55,119 nucleotides of DNA from a virus: positions 1 to 55,119 of IMG/VR virus record IMGVR_UViG_3300013120_000254; one strand, 5' to 3'. Under the pieces are notes generated by a model. That model was not told the origin of the DNA and made no database searches. It worked only from the letters and a program-made list of their open reading frames with translations. Both the position numbers and the translations under genes were made by a program. Positions 34,891 to 41,727 of the stretch are shown here, one piece after another (the first letter of the stretch is position 1; the number at the start of each line of letters is the position of its first letter).

Positions 34891-35292
34891 ATGGCCACCG
34901 ACCCGATCACAGACATCACGAGTGCGGACAGCTACGGCGCAGCCATGATGGACAAGGTGCTGCCCAGCTTCACGAAGCGCCACTGGTGGCACATTCGCGA
35001 GATCAGCGCCGACATCACGCTGGCGGACACCGACGAGTTCATCTCGGCGGACGCTTCTGGCTCTGGCGGTGACGTCACGATCTCCCTGCCCGACGCCGAC
35101 ACCGTCGCCGGCCAGTCGGTGATCATCTACTGCAGCGCCGTCGTGTCAGGGCAATCCGTTGTCGTGCAGCCGGAATCCTCGGGCTACACAGTCGGCGGGG
35201 CCGCCTCACAATCCATCACCACCGCTGACGAGTTCATTCACATCATCAGCGATGGTGCTGACAACTGGATCCTCTACATAGACGGAAGGTGA
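34891..35292 (+). CDS. Small beta-rich fibre protein
   Basis: The product has 133 residues: a helical N-terminus (MDKVLPSFTKRHWWHIREIS) and beta strands rich in Ser, Ala, Asp and Gly (GQSVIIYCSAVVSGQSVVV). The arrangement resembles short phage fibre or tail-spike caps where a beta-helix end closes with TADEFIHIISDGADNWILY. It ends the structural block before the lysis cassette. Family not recognised. Confidence 0.55.
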   Translation: MATDPITDITSADSYGAAMMDKVLPSFTKRHWWHIREISADITLADTDEFISADASGSGGDVTISLPDADTVAGQSVIIYCSAVVSGQSVVVQPESSGYTVGGAASQSITTADEFIHIISDGADNWILYIDGR

Positions 35293-35301
35293 GAGACGGC
35301 T

Positions 35302-35634
35302 ATGGGTGAACTGTGGACGAAGGCCGTAGAGCAGCTGCCTGCTTTGACTCTGTTCTCGGCGGTGATGGTGTGGCTGGTCACGAAGTTCTTGTCGCATCTG
35401 AGCGTTCGGGACCAGCGAGAGGAGGCGCGCGATCACCAGTTCGCGGAAGACCGCAAGGCTAGTGAGGAGCGATTCACGGCCGCGGTGAAAGAGATCGGAG
35501 ACGGCTGCCACAGGCACCAGGAAGACACATCGGCTCGCGTGCGCGATGCGCTGAAGGACAACTCCATCGCGCTCAAGGAGACCGCAAGCGCACTCGGAAG
35601 GGCCGCCCAGGCTCTCGACGCGCGTCGGGAGTAG
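35302..35634 (+). CDS. Membrane-anchored coiled-coil protein (holin or i-spanin candidate)
   Basis: The product has 110 residues: one hydrophobic segment (LPALTLFSAVMVWLVTKFLS, about 12-31) followed by a charged coiled coil (SVRDQREEARDHQFAEDRKA and beyond). That topology fits an inner-membrane spanin subunit or a class-III holin-like protein. It is the first of three consecutive membrane or lipoprotein genes (35302-36392) that form the lysis cassette. The spanin reading is supported by the downstream lipoprotein but is not certain. Confidence 0.6.
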   Translation: MGELWTKAVEQLPALTLFSAVMVWLVTKFLSHLSVRDQREEARDHQFAEDRKASEERFTAAVKEIGDGCHRHQEDTSARVRDALKDNSIALKETASALGRAAQALDARRE

Positions 35635-35664
35635 CGCCCCCACAACCCCAACCCACCCCAACCC

Positions 35665-35895
35665 ATGTCTGAACAAGACCCTCTGGCCGAAGAGCCGGAA
35701 CCCAACGGCACCCCCAGGTGGCAGGAGCGTGAGTTCCTGATCCTGGTTGTGGCTGCCGCCCTCTACTGCGTCCTGCACCTGCGCGGCGACGCTTCCCCCG
35801 AGTCTCTGGAGTTCGTCGAGCAACTCCTCCTGGTCGCCGCGGGCGCCTTCGGCGTGTCCCGTGGGCTGGCCAAGCACGGGAAGGGAGGTGCGTGA
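35665..35895 (+). CDS. Holin candidate (two membrane segments)
   Basis: The product has 76 residues: an acidic Pro-rich N-terminus, then EFLILVVAAALYCVLHL (helix 1) and EFVEQLLLVAAGAFGVSRG (helix 2), ending in a short basic tail. Two membrane spans in a small protein within a lysis cassette fit a class-II holin. The leader, CAACCCCAACCCACCCCAACCC, has no Shine-Dalgarno sequence and includes the recurrent CCAACCCACC motif (35648-35657). Confidence 0.65.
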   Translation: MSEQDPLAEEPEPNGTPRWQEREFLILVVAAALYCVLHLRGDASPESLEFVEQLLLVAAGAFGVSRGLAKHGKGGA

Positions 35896-36392
35896 TGCGG
35901 CTCCTCTTCTCTGCCCTGCTGCTCGTCCCCCTCTGCTCCTGCGCCAACCTGGGCGAGCGCCTGACGGTGCTGGAGGACACGCTCGACGGCGCCCTGGTGG
36001 CGATCGACAACCGCGTGGATGAGGCCAACCAGGAGTATTGGGATCGCATCGGCGAGCTCCAGGCCCAGCTCGATGCCGGCGAGATCGACTTCGAGGCCTA
36101 CCGCGACTCCGCCGCATCTGCGGACAGATATCGGGCCAAGGCCATCGAGGACAAGGTGCGTGCGGTCAAGGACGAGGTTATCGCGACCACCGAGGAGGAG
36201 ATCGAGACCTTCAAGAAGGACTGGGAGAAGTCCAAGGCGAGAGGCGCGCAGGCGGTGACGACCGGAGTCAAGGTCGCCACCGGGATGCTCGGCCTCGGCC
36301 CCTGGGGCGACATCGCCGCGAGCCTTCTCCTTGGCGGCGCGGGCGGCGCGGCTGCTGCGAACCGCCGCCGGAGAAACTCCGAACGCGCCTGA
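35895..36392 (+). CDS. Lipoprotein, outer-membrane spanin candidate
   Basis: The product has 165 residues. The N-terminus MRLLFSALLLVPLCSC ends in a lipobox-like LCSC, so the processed protein would be lipid-anchored at the fourth Cys position (AN follows). A long coiled coil follows (LTVLEDTLDGALVAIDN and later helices), with a C-terminal small-residue hydrophobic stretch and a basic end (ANRRRRNS). Lipoprotein plus periplasmic coiled coil is the o-spanin design. I chose the ATG at 35895 over the GTG three bases before it because GGAGG is better spaced. A GC-rich terminator follows. Confidence 0.65.
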   Translation: MRLLFSALLLVPLCSCANLGERLTVLEDTLDGALVAIDNRVDEANQEYWDRIGELQAQLDAGEIDFEAYRDSAASADRYRAKAIEDKVRAVKDEVIATTEEEIETFKKDWEKSKARGAQAVTTGVKVATGMLGLGPWGDIAASLLLGGAGGAAAANRRRRNSERA

Positions 36393-36397
36393 GAACG

Positions 36398-36458
36398 GCC
36401 CCGCCCCTAGATCGGCATCCCGGGTTGGGGGTGTGCCTTCCTGTTCCGGGGGCGGGGC
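36398..36458. terminator. Terminator between convergent genes
   Basis: A perfect 10-base inverted repeat, GCCCCGCCCC (36398-36407) and GGGGCGGGGC (36449-36458), flanks a 41-base loop between the lysis cassette and the leftward methyltransferase gene. The arms are strong and the position is right for a two-way terminator, although no T-run follows either arm. Confidence 0.6.
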
Positions 36459-36461
36459 TCC

Positions 36462-36998
36462 TTACTCGAACGGCAGCACCTCCTGCGCCAGCCGCTTGGC
36501 GGCGATCTCGCAGTACCGCTCCTCTATCTCGATGCCGATGGCCTTGCGGCCCAGATCCTTCGCAGCGCGCAGCGTGGTGCCGGAGCCCATGAAGGGGTCG
36601 AGGATCAACCCGCCATCATTCGTTGTGGCTGCGATGCAACGGCGCGGCAACGCCTGCGGAAGCGCACCGTCACGCCAGCGGCATTTGTGGTTATAGAAGA
36701 AGCTCGCGCCCGGGCGGCACGCGGCGGCAAGAGACGCCCCAACGTCCATCTGCCACGATTGGTACGCGGCCTCATCCATGTCGTCTGCGTAGCCGCTGTT
36801 TACAGCCTCCACGAACCCCGCCCCTCCGCCCCGCTTCGCCCAGAGCCCTGATGCCTTCTCCAGTGGCGGGATGCGACTACCCAACTGATTGTACGGGGGG
36901 CTTGTCACCACGCAATCCACATGCGCTAGATTCGGCAGCACATTCTGACAGTCCCCACAGTAGATGGTGATGCCACCGCTGTCGTAGTAGGGCTTCAC
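36462..36998 (-). CDS. DNA methyltransferase, internally shortened
   Basis: The product has 178 residues. Motif IV, TSPPYN (32-37), and motif I, DPFMGSGTT (134-142), are present in the beta-class order (IV before I). The regions near both match phage adenine/cytosine-N4 methyltransferases. In relatives I know, the segment after YNHKxRWRDG runs through a target-recognition region of about 60-70 residues before LPRRCIAATTNDGG; here they are joined almost directly (about residues 111-118). The frame is kept. The enzyme would lack most of its DNA-recognition part and may be inactive or altered in role. It starts with GTG overlapping the upstream gene. Confidence 0.8.
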   Translation of the reverse strand: MKPYYDSGGITIYCGDCQNVLPNLAHVDCVVTSPPYNQLGSRIPPLEKASGLWAKRGGGAGFVEAVNSGYADDMDEAAYQSWQMDVGASLAAACRPGASFFYNHKCRWRDGALPQALPRRCIAATTNDGGLILDPFMGSGTTLRAAKDLGRKAIGIEIEERYCEIAAKRLAQEVLPFE

Positions 36999-37327
36999 GC
37001 TCCCCTTTCGAGTTCGGCAACGCGCGCAAGGGCCTGGTCACGCTCCGCTTCTAGCTTCTCTTCCACCCCCGCAACGCAGGCGGGGCACTCCCATAGCTTC
37101 AGCGGTAGCGTCTCGTGGCCCGAATTGCAGCGGTTGAGTTCTAGGCGGGCGAGAGCTTCGTCGCGCTGCGCCACGGCCTTGTCCATGAGGGCGTAGGCGT
37201 CGTCGAGCCTCGCAAGGGCTTGATCGCGCTGGTGCAAGGCTTCGTCTCGCTCATCTTCGACCTTCTTGAGCGCCGCGAGCCATTCATGGGCGTCTTGCAA
37301 GGCGCCTTCGCTTTCGTAATCAGCCAT
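36995..37327 (-). CDS. Coiled-coil protein with a Cys/His motif
   Basis: The product has 110 residues. It is mostly helical with repeats of DERDEALHQRDQALARLDD type, and contains CNSGHETLPLKLWECPAC, a possible zinc-binding site (C, H, CxxC). The module ERDQALARVAELE is nearly identical to that of the gene at 6-470. The second ATG (37327) was chosen because GGAGGGTGGG lies eight bases before it; a longer reading from 37336 exists. It overlaps the helicase gene by eight bases. Confidence 0.65.
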   Translation of the reverse strand: MADYESEGALQDAHEWLAALKKVEDERDEALHQRDQALARLDDAYALMDKAVAQRDEALARLELNRCNSGHETLPLKLWECPACVAGVEEKLEAERDQALARVAELERGA

Positions 37328-38642
37328 CCAACCCACCCTCCAGGTTCTCGAAGCGCGTCAGTTCCGGCTTGAAGAAGAGGGGGATCTTGTCCAAGGGTCC
37401 TTCCCTGTTCTTGGCCACGAGGAGCTCCGCCGCGTTCGGCGATGCGGTATCCTTGTAGATGTACTCTCGGTACAGGAACATCACGACATCAGCATCTTGT
37501 TCCAGCGCCCCGGACTCCCGCAAGTCGGAGAGCTTGGGGCGCTTGTCGTCCCGGCTTTCCACGGCACGTGAGAGCTGGGCGAGCACGACGATGGGGATCT
37601 TCAGCTCCTTGGCCAGCATCTTGAGGCCCCGGCTGATGGTGGCGATCTCCACCTGGCGGCTCTCGGTGCGCTTGCCGGCGTGCATCAGCTGCACATAGTC
37701 GATGACGATCAGGTCCACCCCGCCCTGGCTCATGCGGCGCCGGGCTCGCCCACGGATCCGGTGGACGGTCTGGTCAGGTCCATCGTCGATCTCAAGGGGG
37801 AGCTTGGCCACTCTATCGCAAGCCGACCGGGCCTGGACGGCGTCGTTCTGATCGAACCTGCCCCGCATCAGCTTCATGGAGTCGATGCCTGACTCCGCGG
37901 CGATCAGCCTGGTGACCAGCTGTTGGACGCTCATCTCCAGGCTGAAGATCAAGACGCGCCCTGGATGGCCCGACTCGTGCCGGGTGGAGGACGCCACGTT
38001 AGTGGCCAGGGTCGTGGCGAAGGCGGACTTCCCCATGGATGGGCGGGCCGCCACGATGAGCATCTGTCCGGGCTTCAAGCCTCCGAGCGTGTTGTCCAGC
38101 TTGTAGAAGCCGGTGGAGAGCCCGACCAGGCTCCTGTCCCGAGCCCTCTCGAAGCGCGCGAAGGCCGCCGCGAGCTCATCTCCCAGGGTCTTGGTCCTGC
38201 GCTCTGGCTCAGCCTGGGCCGCCAGCGTGAACATGCGGCTCATGGCCTCATCGAGAATCCCCTCGACCTCTTCCGGCTCTGGCCTCACGTCCACGATGAG
38301 CTCGTCCACGTCGGCTAGGGCCGTCCGCAGCTCGTCCAGCATCACCATGGACCGGAGCCTGCGCGCGTGCCCCCGAACGAAGGAGAGGGAGATGGCGTCC
38401 TCGGTCAGGCTGGCCAGGGCCGCCGCAACCCCTGGCGCCCTGGTGACACGCTCGACCTCCTGGGTGACAGTCAGGAGGTCAACGGGCTCACTGCGGCGGT
38501 GCAGCCCGAGGATGCCCTCCCAGACGACCCGCCGGCCGCCCGAGAAGCAATCCGGGATGAGGATCTCTTCGAGCTCGTAGAGGCTGTCCGGCGCAGCGAG
38601 GGCTCCTCCTAAGATGCCCCGCTCCAGCGCGACGCGGTCCAT
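37320..38642 (-). CDS. dnaB: Replicative DNA helicase (DnaB-like)
   Basis: The product has 440 residues. The N-terminal domain (about 1-100, ERGILGGALAAPDSLYELEE) is the DnaB primase-interaction domain. The RecA-like domain has Walker A ARPSMGKS (about 200-207), Walker B DLIVIDYVQLM with the DnaB-specific YVQLM, and motif ALEQDADVVMFL. The protein should act as a hexamer at the phage fork. No primase or DNA polymerase gene is visible, so host enzymes are presumably recruited. The ribosome site AAGGAG is inside the end of the XRE gene, so translation is coupled. Confidence 0.95.
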   Translation of the reverse strand: MDRVALERGILGGALAAPDSLYELEEILIPDCFSGGRRVVWEGILGLHRRSEPVDLLTVTQEVERVTRAPGVAAALASLTEDAISLSFVRGHARRLRSMVMLDELRTALADVDELIVDVRPEPEEVEGILDEAMSRMFTLAAQAEPERRTKTLGDELAAAFARFERARDRSLVGLSTGFYKLDNTLGGLKPGQMLIVAARPSMGKSAFATTLATNVASSTRHESGHPGRVLIFSLEMSVQQLVTRLIAAESGIDSMKLMRGRFDQNDAVQARSACDRVAKLPLEIDDGPDQTVHRIRGRARRRMSQGGVDLIVIDYVQLMHAGKRTESRQVEIATISRGLKMLAKELKIPIVVLAQLSRAVESRDDKRPKLSDLRESGALEQDADVVMFLYREYIYKDTASPNAAELLVAKNREGPLDKIPLFFKPELTRFENLEGGLDG

Positions 38643-38645
38643 CGA

Positions 38646-38921
38646 CTACTCCTTCCAGGTGATCACCGGCTCATGGTAGAAAGCTCGCTGAGAGCACTTC
38701 AGCACTCTCGCAAGAGCCCGGACCTGCGCCTTGGACGACGGAGCCGACCCTCCCTCCCAGCGCCAGAGGGTCGTGGGGTGAATGTTCACATCGTACCGGC
38801 GACGCAGCTTCTCGGTTACCTGCTCCAAGGTCTGGCCCTGAAGCGTCCTGTAGAGGCGGGCGGCCATACCATGCCAATCCTCCGCGTGCCGCGGGGGGAG
38901 CCGCTCACTGTTGCTGGTCAT
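38646..38921 (-). CDS. XRE-family helix-turn-helix regulator (probable repressor)
   Basis: The product has 91 residues, the size of a single-domain phage repressor or Cro. The helix-turn-helix is in about residues 28-60 (TLEQVTEKLRRRYDVNIHPT and TLWRWEGG), followed by helices (AQVRALARVLKCSQRAFYHE) that probably dimerise. It is the first gene leftward from the divergent promoter region and shares an operon with the helicase. There is no Shine-Dalgarno sequence: the -10 box ends six bases before the ATG, so its transcript is probably leaderless, as from lambda PRM. It is the best candidate to bind the GCAA-N5-TTGC sites. Confidence 0.85.
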   Translation of the reverse strand: MTSNSERLPPRHAEDWHGMAARLYRTLQGQTLEQVTEKLRRRYDVNIHPTTLWRWEGGSAPSSKAQVRALARVLKCSQRAFYHEPVITWKE

Positions 38922-38922
38922 G

Positions 38923-38938
38923 GGTGCTTTCTAGCACC
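38923..38938. promoter_or_regulatory. Palindrome over the XRE start/-10 region
   Basis: GGTGCT-TTCT-AGCACC is a perfect 6-base inverted repeat with a 4-base centre. It covers the -10 box (TAGAAA on the leftward strand) and lies two bases from the start codon. It could be an autoregulatory operator or an mRNA hairpin at the 5' end. Confidence 0.5.
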
Positions 38939-38956
38939 GGAAGGGCCGAACCGCAA
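38928..38956 (-). promoter_or_regulatory. Leftward promoter of the XRE-helicase operon
   Basis: On the leftward strand: TTGCGG (38956-38951), 17 bases, TAGAAA (38933-38928), six bases, ATG (38921). The -35 overlaps operator copy 2 (38953-38965). The spacing implies transcription starting at or next to the start codon. Confidence 0.6.
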
Positions 38957-38965
38957 CATCCTTGC
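38953..38965. promoter_or_regulatory. Putative operator, GCAA-N5-TTGC dyad (copy 2)
   Basis: The site reads GCAACATCCTTGC and overlaps the leftward -35 element. A related palindrome, CTTGCGAGCAAG, begins at 38961 and shares its right arm. Confidence 0.6.
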
Positions 38966-38993
38966 GAGCAAGACATTTTCTCGCTGGCGGGGG

Positions 38994-39021
38994 TTGCAAG
39001 CCGCTTGCGCCGCGCTACGGT
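38994..39021 (+). promoter_or_regulatory. Rightward promoter of the recombination operon, probably leaderless
   Basis: TTGCAA (38994-38999), 16 bases, TACGGT (39016-39021), six bases, GTG (39028). Operator copy 3 overlaps the -35. Together with the leftward promoter this gives a compact divergent switch of about 100 bases. Confidence 0.6.
38996..39008. promoter_or_regulatory. Putative operator, GCAA-N5-TTGC dyad (copy 3)
   Basis: The site reads GCAAGCCGCTTGC and overlaps the rightward -35 element. Copy 2 lies 43 bases upstream, about four helical turns, a spacing that allows cooperative binding. Confidence 0.6.
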
Positions 39022-39027
39022 TGTGGC

Positions 39028-39837
39028 GTGCGAGACAGCGCCAGCAGCATGGACCTCTTCCTCCACTGCCCGGAGGCCTACTCCCGGAAGTACATCGAGG
39101 GGGACCGCCGAAGGGATGACACGGTGGCGAACACCCTGGGCTCGGCCGTTCACATGGCGGCCCGGGTGGATCTGGAGATCAAGCGAGACGAGGGCCGGCT
39201 CTTGCCCGAGCAGCACCTGCCGGACGTGGCAGCGGACGCCTTCGAGCGAACCTGGAGGCTGAAGGATCCCCGGATCGACCGCTCTGAGGGAACGAAGGCC
39301 GAGCAGCGGGGGGTGGCCAAGGACCACGCCATCGCGTTGACCGGCTTGCACCGCAGGCGGGTCACGGAGGTCGTGGACCCCCACCTGCTAGAGGTCAAGG
39401 TCACAGCCGACATCCCCGGCTACCCCAACTCGCTGGTGGGCTACATCGACCTGGTGGAGCGCAACTACCACCTCCACGACGGGAAGACCACGGGAGCCGC
39501 GATCAAGGCCGATGCCCTGGCGACGTCCACTCAAGGCCTGGTCTACCCGATGCTGATGGAGCTCGCGACCGGCGTGCGCCCTCCGTTCTTCTCGCTGGAC
39601 ATTATGAAGCGGCCGGGCAAGAGAGCCCGAGCTCGGTACGTCCAGCAGAGCTACGAGCCCAACGGCGACTACTCGCCGATTCTGTTGCGCCTAGAGCGCA
39701 TGGCCAAGATCATCGAGGCCGGCGCCTTCATGCCCGCCGCCCCTGGGCACTGGAAGTGCAGCTCCAAGTACTGCGTCTACTTCAGCGACTGCCCGTGGGG
39801 GCGGGCGCGGCGCGTCGCAGTGGGGATGACACTGTGA
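39028..39837 (+). CDS. Cas4/RecB-type PD-(D/E)XK exonuclease with Fe-S cysteines
   Basis: The product has 269 residues. It has the RecB-like N-terminus SSMDLFLHCPEAY with Cys14, GSAVH (His42), GYID (Asp141), HDGKT (Asp151, Lys153), and a C-terminal cysteine triad (Cys244, Cys249, Cys255) that with Cys14 fits a [4Fe-4S] site, as in Cas4/AddB. It is likely the 5'-3' nuclease partner of the Bet recombinase two genes downstream. The GTG at 39028 was chosen because the conserved SSMDxF region starts here and the promoter spacing fits a leaderless start; the frame upstream crosses the promoter. Confidence 0.88.
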   Translation: MRDSASSMDLFLHCPEAYSRKYIEGDRRRDDTVANTLGSAVHMAARVDLEIKRDEGRLLPEQHLPDVAADAFERTWRLKDPRIDRSEGTKAEQRGVAKDHAIALTGLHRRRVTEVVDPHLLEVKVTADIPGYPNSLVGYIDLVERNYHLHDGKTTGAAIKADALATSTQGLVYPMLMELATGVRPPFFSLDIMKRPGKRARARYVQQSYEPNGDYSPILLRLERMAKIIEAGAFMPAAPGHWKCSSKYCVYFSDCPWGRARRVAVGMTL

Positions 39838-40241
39838 GATACAACCGACTGACACTGATCGGCCGCCTCTGCGCGGACCCCGCCGACAAGACCACCAAGG
39901 GCGGCAAGCGCTACGCCGGCTTCAACCTGGCCGTCGATGATGGCTGGGGCGACAACAAGGAGACGGTCTTCGTCCACGTCCGCGTGTTTGGCAAGCCCGC
40001 CGATGCCGTCTTGCGGTTCTGCCGCAAGGGCTCCCTGGCGCTCTTCGACGGCAAGATCATGCAGGACCGCTGGGAGGCCGATGGCCGCAAGCACGAGCGC
40101 CTGGTGATGCACGCCTTCCAGATGGAGCTCGGCCCCAAGAACGCAGAAAGGCAGCCGGATCAGCGGCAGCAGTCCTTCCCTCCGAAGTCCCCACCCTCCA
40201 GCCCAACCAACTACCCCGACGTAGATGAGACCCCATTCTGA
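39834..40241 (+). CDS. ssb: Single-stranded DNA-binding protein
   Basis: The product has 135 residues. The OB-fold signature is YNRLTLIGRLCADPADKTT at the N-terminus, then GGKRYAGFNLAVDD and ETVFVHVRVFGKPAD. The Pro/Ser-rich linker ends in DVDETPF, matching the acidic tip that recruits partner proteins in bacterial SSBs. It starts with GTG overlapping the nuclease gene stop (GTGA) and is followed by Bet, forming a complete recombination cassette. Confidence 0.92.
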   Translation: MRYNRLTLIGRLCADPADKTTKGGKRYAGFNLAVDDGWGDNKETVFVHVRVFGKPADAVLRFCRKGSLALFDGKIMQDRWEADGRKHERLVMHAFQMELGPKNAERQPDQRQQSFPPKSPPSSPTNYPDVDETPF

Positions 40242-40242
40242 C

Positions 40243-41172
40243 ATGGAAACAGCCCCCGTAGTCCAGCAAGGCCCCGCTGGCATCATGGCCAAGTGGGCCG
40301 CCAAGCGCGGCATGGATCCCGTGAAGCTACGGGACACCCTCGTCAAGACCGTCTTCCCCAACGAGCGCGCCACGCCCGAGCAGGTGGCGGCCTTCGCTCT
40401 AGCGGTGGACCACTATGATCTCGACCCGTTCCTGCGGCAGATCTACGCCTTCCCCGACAAGGGGGGCGGCATCCAGCCCATCATCAGCGTGGATGGCTGG
40501 TACGCCATCGCGAACCGGGACCCGAACTTCGACGGGATGGAGTTCCAGATCCACGAGGAAGACGGGAAGGTGGTGGCCTGTACGGCAACGGTCCACCGCA
40601 AGGACCGCAACTTCCCCACGGTCGTCACCGAGTACGTGGAGGAGTGCAAGCGCAACACGCCCCCGTGGAACCAGCAGACACGCCGCATGATCAGGCACCG
40701 GGCCGCCATCCAGGCGATCCGGATCGCCTTCGGCGTGCCGGGGCTCGACCCCGAGGAGGCCGAGCGGATCCCGGAGTACGAGGTCCAGGCGGGCGGAGAA
40801 GAAGAGCAGGTCCACGCGCCGACCTTGGAGGGCGCGATGGGCCGCCTTGACGACGCTGAGATGGAAGAGCGGGCCAGGGCCGAAGCCCCTGAGAGCGGCC
40901 GGCGCCGCCGGTCCAGAGCCATCAAGGACCAGCGCGAAGAGTTCACCCTCCTGATCAAGGCTGGAGACGTAGATCCCGGCCTGATCTCGCCGCACCTGCC
41001 CTCTGAGGGCGAGACGGTGGAGGACGCCTTCGCTACGCTGTGGCGCGATGACGCCGAGGGGATCCTTGAGCGAGTTCGGGCTGGGGAGTTCAAGGCGCCA
41101 GAGCCGCCTTCCGACCCTGCTGTCCCCGCAGAGCCGTCCGGGCCACCCCCGGATGACCCCTTCTCTGTCTGA
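40243..41172 (+). CDS. bet: Recombination protein Bet (RecT/Redβ type)
   Basis: The product has 309 residues from ATG at 40243 (an ATG at 40225 overlaps ssb). The family core is clear: LVKTVFPNERATPEQVAAFA, YDLDPFLRQIYAFPDKGGG, IQPIISVDGWYAIANRDPNF, and RMIRHRAAIQAIRIAFGVPG. It anneals single strands and works with the nuclease encoded two genes upstream. The C-terminus ends in a Pro-rich acidic PPDDPFSV, similar in character to an SSB tip. The operon ends at a strong terminator just after the stop. Confidence 0.93.
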   Translation: METAPVVQQGPAGIMAKWAAKRGMDPVKLRDTLVKTVFPNERATPEQVAAFALAVDHYDLDPFLRQIYAFPDKGGGIQPIISVDGWYAIANRDPNFDGMEFQIHEEDGKVVACTATVHRKDRNFPTVVTEYVEECKRNTPPWNQQTRRMIRHRAAIQAIRIAFGVPGLDPEEAERIPEYEVQAGGEEEQVHAPTLEGAMGRLDDAEMEERARAEAPESGRRRRSRAIKDQREEFTLLIKAGDVDPGLISPHLPSEGETVEDAFATLWRDDAEGILERVRAGEFKAPEPPSDPAVPAEPSGPPPDDPFSV

Positions 41173-41181
41173 TGGCGGCTC

Positions 41182-41214
41182 GGGGGCCCTCGGTTGACGG
41201 GGGCCCCCTTTCTT
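41182..41214 (+). terminator. Intrinsic terminator after bet
   Basis: Stem GGGGGCCC (41182-41189) / GGGCCCCC (41201-41208) with a loop of 11 bases, followed by TTTCTT. It lies ten bases after the bet stop and separates the early cassette from the structural island. Confidence 0.8.
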
Positions 41215-41266
41215 GTTACGACCAGCTTGGCGTTCGCGGCGTCGCCCTCTGCTCCACTGGGATCAG

Positions 41267-41713
41267 ATGGCGAACTTCGTCTACAACAAAGCCAAGAAGC
41301 TACTGGCGGACGCGGACCTAGACTGCAACTCCGGCGCCGGGATCGACCTGCGCGGCGTGCTGGTGATGACCAACACGACCTGCGATACGGAGAAGAACGT
41401 CAGCACCTTCGCCGACTTCACCACGCCGGACGTCTGTGACGGCTCCGGCTACGCCGACCAGACCATCACCGGGGAAGCGTCAGAGTGGGATAGCTCCAAC
41501 GACCGCACGGAGATCCACGCCGACAACTTCACCTACTCCTCGCTGGGGGCTGGCACCCGACAGAACCAGGCCCTCGTGGTCATCGACTGGCAGGGGACGC
41601 GGGACAGCTCCTACCCTGTCGCCTACTACGACACGGGGGGCTTCCCCTTCGACGGCAACGGCGGCGACGTAACGATCCAGGTCAACGCTCAGGGTCTGCT
41701 ACAGGTCACCTGA
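41267..41713 (+). CDS. Structural-type protein of unknown function
   Basis: The product has 148 residues. The start MANFVYNKAKKLLADADLDC followed by GIDLRGVLVM is characteristic of small phage proteins associated with fibres or the capsid, which usually begin with a Y-N-K helix. The rest is beta-rich with several Cys and Gly-Asp loops. Its ATG follows the terminator region by about 50 bases; no clear promoter was recognised. It precedes the large fibre gene. Confidence 0.65.
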   Translation: MANFVYNKAKKLLADADLDCNSGAGIDLRGVLVMTNTTCDTEKNVSTFADFTTPDVCDGSGYADQTITGEASEWDSSNDRTEIHADNFTYSSLGAGTRQNQALVVIDWQGTRDSSYPVAYYDTGGFPFDGNGGDVTIQVNAQGLLQVT

Positions 41714-41727
41714 CCTAGGGGCCGCCT

